Of a stretch of DNA of 64,000 bases, positions 18,301-29,367 are shown in pieces. Position numbers and translations under genes: made by a program. The DNA comes from Synchiropus splendidus (lineage: Eukaryota > Chordata > Actinopteri > Syngnathiformes > Callionymidae), in the NCBI RefSeq assembly GCF_027744825.2, contig NC_071350.1, forward strand, positions 3,162,001 through 3,226,000, in the 5' to 3' direction. The notes beneath the pieces were generated by a model. The model saw nothing but the letters and a program-made list of their open reading frames with translations, was not told where the DNA came from and did not search any database. Numbering within the stretch: position 1 is the stretch's first letter; every line of letters begins with the position of its first letter.

Positions 18301-21300
18301 ACTACACTGACACGTGAACACGCAAAACTTACTTAAACATACTTAAACATATTGCAGAGCGCCAGATGATGGATTTCAAAAAGCAAAGACAAGCGGTTCC
18401 TTTGGTGGTTTAAACCTGATCACTCTCCTGTCACAGGGTTGTCTTGGGGTCGCAGGTGCCACCAAGAGTAGCAATGTCATTTTTCCAGGTCCAGTGATCA
18501 CATCTCAGACATGCAGTCACACTCATGCGGTATTGCCCTTCCACAGAACAATGACACACGCACACACACCACACAACCGCAAGATATATTTCAAGGGTTG
18601 CCTGGACAATGAGTGCAACTCCAGCATAGCCCTGGAAGCTCAGCATCTGATGAAGATGCTGAAATCCTACACCAGTTTCAGCTTAGAGATCCTAAGGTTG
18701 ACAGACGCTAGGAAGTGCAGCCCACATTATGCCTACATAAGGCCATGGAACGCCCAAATGAAAATTCTAAATACCGTGGCGAGGAATCACTCTTTGAGTC
18801 ATGTGGCGAGGAGTCAGAGAGGACCCAACAAATGCACCAGACAAAGGTCATTGTACTATCTTGTTTGAAAGATAAATGCATATTGAGACGTCATTCACTA
18901 AAGCCTACTTAATTAAAGTGAAACAGTGTTCCAGCTTGGGTGGCGTGACAGACAGACGTCAGTGAAGCACTAAAAGCAACGTGTGAATAAATTAAAAAAG
19001 TTTCTCTCGTGTCATTTATGTGTGTCACGTCACTCCACCAGCGCTCAGGAGCAACATTCTCTGTCAGGTAGATCATCAGTAGTCAGGTGGTGGGTGTATG
19101 TTGGGGCCATGTTGTGCTGAACAGCGCGTCTTGGGAACACGGTAACTGGCTGCCTTGTTCTTTATGTCAGTGAACGAACATGCTTGCTTCTCGAAAAAAG
19201 TGGATAGCCTTGGTGTAATTTACAAACTAAAATGTCTACATTATTTGCAACTACACTGTTGTTAAATCTCATTATTTGACTCACAATTTCCTTTGATTTC
19301 AATCTTCTGCTGTTTGCTGTGTACCAGGGTCAAAGTAAGCATGGAGGTGGGTCTTTTGTGCGTACACATTACCATGTAGCCCATGGACCTCTGAGGTACC
19401 TGCGATAACTGTACCCTCGAAAGCAGCAACATATATAGTTGGATGTACAACTCAGGCTCACCAATATTTTACATGTTCTTGAAAAATCTCACAATTTCAT
19501 CAAATAAACACACCACAAATGATCCATTTTCACATTCACTAATTCAATGCATAGCACAAGAAAATGCCTGATGAAATTTTATAATGAAATATGTGACTTG
19601 ACTGGTATGTACTATTCTGATTTTGTCTGGGTCAGGAACAGCAGCTTGAGTGATTGGTAGCTTTCTGATGAGCATGCACAGGCACAGCATCCCTGCAGTT
19701 CCATCCTCCAGTCCTCAGCGATTCAGGGTTTGACTTTGTTCATTCAATTACAGCTAAAGCCTCTGAATGCAGCCTGTCTTTACAAGCTTCACATGCAGAA
19801 ATACACATATCCACAAAGTAGATGCCTGTACAAAAGTGGGAAACATGCAAAACACTCTTTTTTATTATTATTTCTAAATAGTGTAGTGCATTTAACTAGC
19901 TCCACATGTTGTTATTGTAATCGTACATCCATCGATAATCAATATGCCGATTTCCTTGTCTCCTTGTATCTCTAACTCTGCACTAGCCTTAGTCACATCC
20001 ATGGGCAAATTTGTACCACTGCAGAAGGAACAAAGTGAACCTTCGTGTTGGTCATGTCAGAGTCAGAAGTTCAATTATAACCTACTTATTTTAAAAGATA
20101 GGTGAGAGGTACTTAAAATACATTTTGTTGAGAAGGGTAGAAATACTAATAAATGAAATTATTACATTTAAGAATGCACTTGTGTTATTATTGATCATCA
20201 CTGTATCATTAAACAAGTGGTTTATAAATGTAGTTCACAATAATACCATCTGCAACAATTTGAGAGACAATCAAGTGAACAGCAAAATTCATTGATCAGT
20301 CTGATTGTAGTTCATGTATTTTTATTTTTATGAGCAAATGTCGGTAAAAACTAAAGGGCCGAAACGAATCCTCTTCCAGCCCAGTTCATAATATACTTAG
20401 GTGATTCTAAAAACGGGGGGCTTGTGCTCATGACCAAAACAAAGAATATCACTCGTACGAGTGTAAAATATTTGCTCAAGAGCCTGAGACGATAGTGTCT
20501 ATGATCGTGAATCCCTGAGCACCGTGCTATCCCTCAAACACAGCCAAAAGATTTAACGTCAAATTTCTATAATGCGATAAGGGAACCCTGAACTTGTCCC
20601 CTTGTCTCATCTCTGCTGTCACAGACGACAGAAGTCTGGAAACACAGCAGATAAGTATCCATCAGGGTTTATCTGCTGCCCCTAAGCATCTTTGTTCAAA
20701 CAATGTTGGCTAATCACAACATTCTAACGGGACATTTTCAAATAGTCAGGAACAAGAGGTGATTTTGCAGACGACAAATCTGTTATGATAGAAAATGGCA
20801 TGAAACAGTGAGCGGTGAGAGAGCGAAAGCTGAGGGAGCACAATGAAGACAGCAAGACAAACACAAAGAAAGACGTATGAGATCGCGCCCCTGCCTCTGT
20901 GTACATACGGCGAAATGTGCTGGAGCAGGGAAAGACCAACACATTGAGATAAGCCCCTTTGCTCAGGCCTCGTTTTAAGAGTAATTTGGCAGCACAGCCT
21001 CATGTCTGTTGGCAGGCGGCAATATATCCCTCAATCTGCTGTTTGCTGAATTACTGTACTGTACGTCCCTTTTTTCCCTCCATTCTGGAGTGGACACACA
21101 GTGAGAGTGAGTTCATCATGATGGATGAGTATGAAGTATTTTACTCTCGCAGCATGACAATTCACATGAAATACGTTTTCTGGAGTCCCTGGAGGAATTT
21201 TATATAAACTGTTAATATGATCATTGTTACCACATGGACTGCTGAAGGTTAGCGGAGGAGCCTATTCATAAGAAAGAAAAAAGTGTAAATGTTTGCTCAT

Positions 21301-24300
21301 TGACAAAAGAGTGGATAAAGAAACCAAAAGATTGTCTGACTGAATGAATCAAAGATGAAGATCATCTGGAACAATGAGATAAAATAACAATAAAAAATAA
21401 TTTACTAACAGTTGAAATAAATAAAAATAGAAATAAATAAATAATAATAATAAAAATAATGAAAAAAATAGCACTAATAAAACAAAATGTAATAAAATAA
21501 CCCACAATTTCAATTACAGTTAGTAGCATTTTTTAAAATGCCGTACTTCAATATTTCAAATTTTGATGGCTCATATGATAACATACTGGTCTCTTTCTGA
21601 ATGTTTGGATTGGATGTGTGTTGGCTGGTTTGTTGGGTGCTGTTGAAACCTTGTGCAAACATTCCTATTATTTTGTTTTCACAGAAACAGATGTCATGTT
21701 GTGATGTCATGATAAGGCTGGTGTCCCTACATGTGGCTCATTGGTCAAAGATTTAAAAATGAGGTATCATAATGCTGTGTGTGAAATGTTGAAGTCATCT
21801 ATCAAAATACATTACGCAGTAAAGTGAGAAAGAAAAATGGCAAAAAAATATTTAGTATTAGCATTGCCAGATTGGAACATTTGTGAATATAAAGGAACAA
21901 ACATCAAATTTGAAAAGTATTGGTTTTCTGTGGTTTGATGTGTATTTTGGAATGTTGTGAAGTTAGCATCATTCACTTGTGATAGGTTCATGACCGTTCA
22001 TTAAACACTGTCCTCATTTTTAGAGTTCAGTGGGTGGCCCTCTTGGTTTAAAAATAAAGTGTGGTTTCGTTAAAATAGATATTTGAAGTCAAATATTATT
22101 ATTCAGTGCCATCGATTGGCCTCTGAAAGTGAGGACATTGTTTCATGAAATGTCATCGACTCATCACTTCTTGTGTGGCTTCTGATTTAAAAAAGAACAT
22201 GCTAAAACAAAATATCGAAAGATGACCACAAGATGAGCGAACTGACCATCAGTCTGCATTGAATGAACTCTAGTCAGTCAGTTTATCAGCCAACACCAGA
22301 AACGACAGTTTCATGATTCACTGTTCCCTGGAGATCACAACCAAAGCCATCACCTAAACAAATATCTTCGGAAAGAAAACAAACTTCAGGGATAGGAATC
22401 AAGTGCGACTGTGACCAGGTAGGAAAATAATCCACCTAATCCAAATCGAAGCTCTAAAGGCTTTTATAGATCGACACCATAGATTTTCTCTCTGTCTCCA
22501 TTTCTACCTGGCTTAGGTTTAATTCAACTCAATTAAATCAACCCATGAGTGCGGGAGTTCGCAGAGAAAGCAATCATTCATCTTTGTGTCAAGCCACTTC
22601 ATCCCAGCTAAAGAAACAAAAGGAGGTCCTCCATTTTTGCTCTTTCTCTCCAACAGATGCCATTAGGTCAGTCAATAGAGCCCGAGCCAAGCCTCTCTGT
22701 TATAATTACTGCAGTTGACTATTTACTATTTCCAGAGGTGAGCGTATGAGAATGATGGCTCAGGTGCCTTTTTCACCAGTAGCTATGATGACGTTGAAAT
22801 CCCAAAATCTCTGCATTGCCAATGGATCAATATGCATATTGTCTCATTCATATTTTCCTTTATACACAAGTCCACTAAAGCTCAACGTTACGTACGCACC
22901 TCTACGTAAGGGATGTCTATGTAAGTACAGATGTGTTCATTTTGTCCATGTTTCTGCACGTTTCTACAAAGCTTACGGAGCAGTACCACCGGAAAACATA
23001 AGGACATAACAGTGGCGAAAATTCTCCGTCCTCCAGCCCAAATATACTGTAAGAGGAGTGGCAGAAAAGTTCCAGGACAGGTGCGACAAAAAAAAAATTT
23101 AAACCCAAACTACAAAGTAAGAGGCTTCCCCTTCAAAGTTACCTGACCAGAGTATGTCAGTGTATGTCAGCTCTCTGCAGCCATCAAACTTTTTTTCCCA
23201 CGTATATATACATCAAGAACTGAGTAGAGTAGGTGTGAGGGGGAAAATTCCATGAGATGCATAGGGTTTGAGACATTGACCTCAATTCCCTGGTAGTAGA
23301 GTGCCTTCCACTCCTGGGGTCATTTTTCACGTCCTTCTATCAAAAGAGAAACAAGACTTGGAAGCCACTGTTCCTGGTTGCATCCGTCATTCAGAGGAGC
23401 AATCCAGGTCTTTCTGCCTCCGCAACCCACATGTGAAATGCTTATTGAAGGTGCGCTCAGCATTCCTTTCTGTCCAGTGAAAACTCCATTTTGGTTATCG
23501 TAGATAAAGAAAGGGCCCGCAGGTGAGCCTTTTGTTTTCATGGCTGCACTAGAGATTCATTTCGACACAATCATCACAACACCTTTGAGGCTTTGTCCTT
23601 GGAAGCTGGTCAGACTCTCCCTGATCCTGACCACATCAAGCAGCTGTTTAAATCTATTCAATAGATACATATTTCATGAGCAATGGTAAACACACCAGGC
23701 TCGCTATTGCCAATCTAGCGTTGAATAATGCATTCATACTGGATCAGCTAATGAATTGAGAGCTTTGGCGAGTGAAAGTAAAAAAAAAAAAGCAAATAAC
23801 CAATACTCAAAGAAGAAATGGAATTAATGAGTAGAGGTGAATGCTTGGTGGTGAGCTACGCATTAGACACGGAGCCGTCTCTGTCCTCCACCCACCCTTT
23901 GTCTCTGAGTTTTACATAAATAAATGCAGGGCAGACTTCATGGTCTCTGCTGTGATTGTGGATTTCAAAGATGTGTAAATGATGTTACGTCAGAGTGGGC
24001 CTTTGATCTGCTTTTCCACAAACCGGGTTCTACAACAAAAGGTGACATACAGACCTTGGAGAGGTTCACCACCAGCGCTTCATTAGATGTGATTCATGCC
24101 TCTGGTACTACAGATGAACCTAATCCTGCTGGTGTTGGGCTCCTCTGGTATTTTGTTTTTTACACAATTCATTCTAATATGAAACCATACTGTCCGGGTG
24201 AACTGTACAATGCAAATGCCTCGAAGTGTGTTCCTATTGTATGATGAGATTGGTACATATTGGTTGAGTTTTTTTTGTATTATATTTTTGTGTGACCTAT

Positions 24301-25950
24301 TAATGTTTACAATCAACTATATTAAGCAAAGATAACTGGATATGAAAAAAAAAACAAGATATAAATGATGCCTTTAATGTTCCCTCAGGTTATGAAGCTG
24401 TTTTCTTCTTTCTATATTTATTCAAGGAGAAAATCTACCAAAGGAAACACATTAGTTTGTTTGGCTAGAATTCTCAAAACCAGACTTTTTTTTTTATACC
24501 ATTGACAATTCAAAGATGTGAAATGTAGTTGCTGCTTACTGTTTTATCTTGTAAAGAAAGATCTATTTTCTCAGTTTAAGAGCATTTATCTCGAAAGTGA
24601 TTAGTATGTCAAGATTATTTTTTGTCATTCACCAACAATAACAACAATTTCTTTCAGAAACAAAGACCCCATCTACAAAACATACGTGGTTGACATAAGA
24701 CTATATTCTGGAGTTGTAAGAGAAGACAGGAGTACTTTATAAATGTCGTTGGCAGGAAAATAAAAGTGTCACAGAGCTAGTATCTATACTAAAATACTGT
24801 ACAAGCGGGGGAAAAACAGGACAAATTCTGAGAAGGTAAAAGTATACAAAAGATGTTTATACCTTTTACTAATCCAAAAATATTCAATTTGCAACACAAA
24901 TAATATGCACATAGAAAGAGTCGTGCATACAATATACATTCACTATATGCAGCTCAACTAGCATGGCCGAAAGTTAGGAGTGGAGTTTCATGTAATGAAG
25001 CAAGTGTCACCACCTGACCAAGGCAAACCTATTGGTTGTCTGTCAGCGCATTACTTCCTCAAAAAAATGACTATTCTCAAGTGGACTTTTGCGTCCAGTG
25101 TAGACGTTAAGTCCGCCTTCTGCTTTGCATGTTGACGGATTGTGTCTCAATGTACGGGTCTGGGAAAGGACGCGCGCCGGGGTTGATGGTCGAGAGCTAC
25201 TTCATTTTTACGCACAGTGACTACAGCATGTAAGCATGGCGTGTGGCGAATGGTGTCAGGATATGCCACGGTAGGCGGGAACAGTCAATGCGGAAGCTGA
25301 CTTTGGGACACTTAAGTTGACTGGAAAATAGAAGCTATTTGATGCCCAGCGGGCGAGAATGTGTCAGCAGCAGGCTTTGTCACTTCATTTGACCATCTCC
25401 CTCAAATACTCTAACTCTGTTGTCACAAGTTGCTGGTTTCTAAACAAGCCTTAAACAGTCTCCCCAAAGGATACAAAATGGCTGAGAGGAAATCCTCAGT
25501 GTGTGACACTCAGCTGAAAGAACTACTTCAAGAGAAAGAGATGCTCAATAGCGAATCAAATCCTGTGTCAAAGAGTTTGAGAGTTTAGGAATCGGCACCC
25601 AGCTGAGAATCTGTGGCATTTGTTCTCAACGTGGGGTCCCATTGATGCCTTTGCAGCTGCAAGGGGATCCTGTGGATGTTGCCTGGAAGTTACCACATAG
25701 AAAGAATGAATACTACTTCCTGATGTGTCACATACTTCACAAACTATCACCTGGAGTAATTTATGTAGCTTTGGTTTCTGACATCTTCTGCAGAGACTGT
25801 TGAGTGCAGGGAAATGGGCGTGCATGATGACAGAGCACAGAAACCCCGATCTGAAGTGTTTGGCCAGTCTGCCTGTTTCAATGCCCATCGCAACAAAAGC
25901 AGCTGTGGACCACAAGACACAAACGGCTCCCCTTGTGTAATGGCCTGACT
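18301..25950. other. Non-coding stretch, no gene recognised
   Basis: The longest open frames are 124 codons at 18,494-18,868 (+) and 106 codons at 23,924-24,244 (+). Neither has recognisable motifs or clear splice borders. Small items: an exact 10-bp doublet ACTTAAACAT at 18,331-18,350; A/T-only low-complexity sequence at about 21,365-21,505; a GTATGTCAGT/GTATGTCAGC doublet at 23,152-23,171; and a mildly CpG-containing patch near 25,150-25,320. Otherwise unique AT-rich DNA. Confidence 0.45.
21365..21505. repeat. A/T-only low-complexity sequence
   Basis: The plus strand consists almost entirely of A and T with many AATAA/AAATAA units, including (AATAATAATAAT) and AAATAAATAAATAA runs. It could act as a matrix-attachment-like or nucleosome-poor stretch, but nothing beyond composition supports that. 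Confidence 0.75.
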
Positions 25951-25952
25951 AC

Positions 25953-25985
25953 TTTTATGAAGAGCACTTAATGCTCTTCATAAAA
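25953..25985. repeat. Perfect 14-bp hairpin, 5-nt loop
   Basis: TTTTATGAAGAGCA (25,953-25,966) is exactly complementary to TGCTCTTCATAAAA (25,972-25,985), with loop CTTAA. Past two unpaired A's, the outer bases ACTTTT/AAAAGT extend the pairing to about 25,951-25,989. No flanking element explains it. It could be a footprint of a palindromic MITE, a structured RNA, or chance. Confidence 0.9.
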
Positions 25986-25989
25986 AAGT

Positions 25990-26902
25990 GAAAGTGATAT
26001 CCATAAGCTCAGTTATGCGAATTAGCTCTGGGAACACTCAGGTCATATATTATAAAGTTGAAGAGCTTACCCACTCAGGCGCTTGACTGAATTTCTGACG
26101 CACATTTTGCTTTCAGAGAAGCATGAAACGGAAACTAGATTTTTTATTGCTCCTAATGCTACCCAAGATATCGCAACTGTCACCGCTCTGATGTATTCTC
26201 CACACCAGAGTGAGTAAGAGGACATTTGAAATAATTTCAGGGACTTGGAATATTCAACAGTTCATGCCACAAGTTGTCTGCATGTCCGCAAACGGAAGAG
26301 GAGGAGGGTTGAACACCTTCACTATCGGTTGTTGACAGTCAAGCATGATGTGGTACGACTGGCTGGTTGAAAGTGGACTATAAGAAGAGCAGCTGGTCAG
26401 AAAATGCTCGTTGAGGTTTGTGGTTTTTGTGCATCAAACATCATAAATCACCAGTGACAGAGAAGATCGTAGATGTCAAATTGTGAAAAATATCTTCCCC
26501 TGCTGCGATCCATTGATTGCCATTAAGGGTCTCAGCTGCTGGACTATAAAATATTAATCAAAAATATATATGACACACAGATGGAATCTTTCAAAATGCT
26601 CACATCACAATGAAAGCGTACTTCGACCTGTCTCATGGACAGGCCTCAATTAGGCTGCGTGAAGATGGCCAGACATCAGATGATGTCACCTTGAGAGTCC
26701 TGCTCCTAAGAACCACAAAGCAACTAAAGCCTTCAGGTTTCAGCCAGTGTGTCTAATGCTGTGAAAATGCATGAACTACGACAACTCCATCTTCTCATTA
26801 GCAGACGTCTCATGTGAGATTCGAGGCATATTATATCCATTGGCTCCTTTTCATATTTTATGTTAACTTTGGTCCCATGAGGTGGAAGTAGATGGGCGGG
26901 AC
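25990..26902. other. Non-coding stretch, no gene recognised
   Basis: No open frame looks like a known protein, and no repeat was recognised. The sequence is unremarkable by eye. Confidence 0.5.
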
Positions 26903-27523
26903 CAACGTTCCCCCTAAGCTGTGCGCGTGCACAATGGCGTACAGCTGATACGATCTCAGCGCACAAAAATATCTACGCTACGCAACAAAAATTAATTCGG
27001 AATTGAATATAAACTACAGCAATTTCCGGACTATGGGGCTTCTTGCCGCCCAGACATAAAGCCTTGTGACATTAGACCAACAAAATGAAGCGCTGTTCGA
27101 CTGTGTGTATCCTGAACCGCCAGTTTCGACAGGTGGAGTACCTGTCAGCGGTGCTTGAGACCGTCTGCCGAGTGTCATCGCTACATACACAATGGAACGA
27201 ACAGCAACGAGAAGCAGTGCTATTTGACGTGAACTAATGGAGCTGGCTGATGTTTCAAAGCAGATTTCTCTTAAAGTCACTTGTGGTTGGTCAAAACTGA
27301 GCCAATTGGGGCGACGGAGTTATGCATATTTCTTTGAGATCCAGCGCCCTCAATGGTGTAATGTGATTTCAATGACTAGAGTTACTTTACGTATTTTCAA
27401 CGCTATTATAAACTATTGCAGGAGTCACCACAGCCAACAACGACAGATCGCCCACAGTGGTCCAGGTGACCGCTTAGAGAGTGTGTGTTTGCTCAGACAC
27501 ATGAAAAATTAGAGGGAACACTG
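26903..27523. mobile_element. hAT-like non-autonomous DNA transposon
   Basis: The left end starts CAACGTTCCCCCTAAGCTG and continues with GTGCGCGTGCACAATGGCGTAC. The right end, read on the other strand, starts CAGTGTTCCCTCTAATTTTT. The shared CARYGTTCCCYCTAA terminus is typical of a widespread hAT superfamily group in fish and other vertebrates (recalled). The interior of about 620 bp has no transposase frame. It includes a fragment like the CGGACTATAAGCCGC repeat near 27,014-27,066. Flanks do not give a clean 8-bp target-site duplication: GGGAC occurs just left of the left end and just right of the right end, which could be coincidence. CpG decay is visible, so it is an old copy. Confidence 0.55.
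27014..27066. repeat. Fragment resembling the CGGACTATAAGCCGC fish repeat
   Basis: CTACAGCAATTTCCGGACTATGGGG is close to the usual end of the repeat seen nearly whole at 40.94-41.51 kb. It is followed by a diverged GCTTCTTGCCGCC block. It lies within the hAT-like element, so it is either a nested insertion or a shared module. Confidence 0.4.
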
Positions 27524-27796
27524 GGACTCCCCATTGAGCAGAAAAATGGCAACACTGGTGTTAGGCAATAGAAGAACAAGATGAAGAAGAACTATGCAGC
27601 ACGGCATGTGAGCAGGTGAATGAGATGATGACGGAACTCCTCGAAAATGTGACATCGCAAATTCATCTTTCAACAACAATATAGCAGACATTGGAGCGGA
27701 ATTAAAATCACAATGGTGGTGAATTAACAGCAGAGCGACCGAAACACACACATCATGTCATTCAGGAGTGCAACATTTTAAACATAGTGTATGCAG
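27524..27796. other. Spacer between two DNA transposons
   Basis: Short unique-looking sequence. An 80-codon minus-strand frame has no recognised motif. ATGGCAACACTGGTG near 27,545 could be part of another decayed repeat, but no counterpart end was found. Confidence 0.4.
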
Positions 27797-27991
27797 CAGG
27801 AGTGTTGAACTGATCCACAAACTGGGCGACAACGGGTGCAGGGTTTCGTTCCAACCCTGCAAGTATATATAGATCAACCAGTCAGGTGTCAGTTGAAACA
27901 AACAGCACCAGACTTCAGACACCCAATTGGTGAAAAGGTCTCCTCGAGATTGTTTGGAACAAAAACTTTGAGGACCAGTTTGAGACCCCTG
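27797..27991. mobile_element. 195-bp hAT-type MITE
   Basis: The left end is CAGGAGTGTTGAACTGATCC. The right end, read on the opposite strand, is CAGGGGTCTCAAACTGGTCC. Fish MITEs with the terminus CAGGGGTGTCAAACTGGTCC and an internal GGTGCAGGTTTTCGTTCCAACC block are very common (recalled), and the same internal block is visible here as GGTGCAGGGTTTCGTTCCAACC (split). Flanking 8-mers GTATGCAG (left) and ATATACAT (right) agree at five positions and both fit the hAT pattern with T at position 2 and A at position 7. This suggests a decayed 8-bp target-site duplication. There is no coding capacity. Confidence 0.75.
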
Positions 27992-28064
27992 ATATACATA
28001 AATCAGAAAAGCAAAAATGTCAGGATCAGAACCCGTCACTGGCCTTAAATTTGCCTTCAAAAGT

Positions 28065-28090
28065 TGAAGATGTTCTCGTTGAACATCTTC

Positions 28091-28091
<1 letters not shown>
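28065..28091. repeat. 11-bp perfect hairpin abutting poly-C
   Basis: TGAAGATGTTC (28,065-28,075) pairs exactly with GAACATCTTCA (28,081-28,091) around the loop TCGTT. The next base starts the C31 run, so a stable stem sits directly beside a homopolymer. Confidence 0.92.

Positions 28092-28122
<31 letters not shown>
28092..28122. repeat. Poly-C run of 31 (poly-G on the minus strand)
   Basis: Thirty-one consecutive C residues. The minus strand is G31, which can form a G-quadruplex, and the plus strand can form an i-motif. The 140-codon minus-strand frame crossing it (poly-Gly) is an artefact. The exact length is likely to be unreliable in any assembly. Confidence 0.95.
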
Positions 28123-28123
<1 letters not shown>

Positions 28124-29290
28124 AGTTCCAGAATCAAATACACTGAGGGAGCTTATGCATGAACACCATAAATCGAGCATTTAAGAGCGCCTTCGTGAGA
28201 GCGTCAGATCAGATATACAGTACAGTATCACCATGAGATCTATATCGCTGAGCGACCAATATGAGGGAATAATACTTTACATCAACTTGTTTTGATGTGC
28301 AATCGACAGCTGCCGGATAAAAATGAGGTTTTCCGAAACAATAAATGACAAATTCGCTCTGTCAATCCCGGACAGCAAGATCTCATCCAATGACTTCAAA
28401 ATAAGTCAGAAATCATTCACCGGTCACTAAGCATACAGTAGCACTTAGGCGGCTTTCGCATAATGCCACAACTTAATGTGTGTTGGCTAATTTGCCAACT
28501 GCCCTGATGTGAACAATCTCTCTGCATGTTCTGGTTGGCCGCATGGCCTGATGGGATGGCACACCATTAGCCCTGTCAGACTGCAGGGCCCCGCTGTTAA
28601 CATTACAATGTGTGCTGGAGCATGACAAAGTGAAGGAGGACTTCATCTCGCAGTACTTGTATGCTTTCCCCGCACGTTTGCGGTCAATGTGAGTCGACCA
28701 TAGACACAAGACAATCAATATTATCTCAAAGAATTTAGCGCAATTATAGCTTTGGCACGTTAGTGTTTTCATAACAGCCCTATTAAACATTCACATTCTC
28801 TATCGAGGCTGGTAATCACTTGTCTCAAACAGTTTAATTACAGCTCGGCAATGACTACTTACGGTGATTAGATGTTATACCTTATTGTCGCGTGTGGCGT
28901 GTTACATGGATTATATTAATAGTTATTATTGTCACTGGCTGCAGCAGTGTTTGCATGTGATGCTGAGAGCCCTGAGTGACAGCGGCCTCTTCAACGCCTA
29001 ATTCTACAAATAAAGTCATAAATATAAGCTTCTGCACATCACGTCTCGCCACACAGTGAGCTGTAAGGTCTTTTGCATAATTGCAATAAAAAAGTGTATT
29101 GGCCTGACTGATTGAATTCAGTTGAGGTAATTGCAGCATAAACAATGTAGTTGACTGTCACAGCTACTGTGCCACTACGCTGTCAACAATCCAGATATTT
29201 TTCTAGTGTCTGCTATCAGATCATGCAGATCCACAGCCCGCCGTGTAATGAGTATAATTACATGGTGCGCATGTGTTACCTGTGGGGTGT
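28123..29290. other. Non-coding stretch, no gene recognised
   Basis: Unique AT-rich sequence without protein-like frames. Confidence 0.5.
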
Positions 29291-29292
29291 AC

Positions 29293-29324
29293 GCACACAC
29301 ACACAGACACACACTCGCACGCAC

Positions 29325-29366
<42 letters not shown>
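29293..29366. repeat. Compound (CA)n microsatellite, about 73 bp
   Basis: An interrupted ACGCACAC/ACAGACAC segment (29,293-29,330) is followed by pure (AC)n at 29,331-29,365. Frames through it give HTHTHT or VCVCVC and are not genes. Confidence 0.95.

Positions 29367-29367
<1 letters not shown>

Noticed and set aside
27758..28180. 140-codon minus-strand frame with poly-Gly
   Set aside because: It crosses the 31-base homopolymer and a MITE; the poly-Gly is the G run, not a protein domain.
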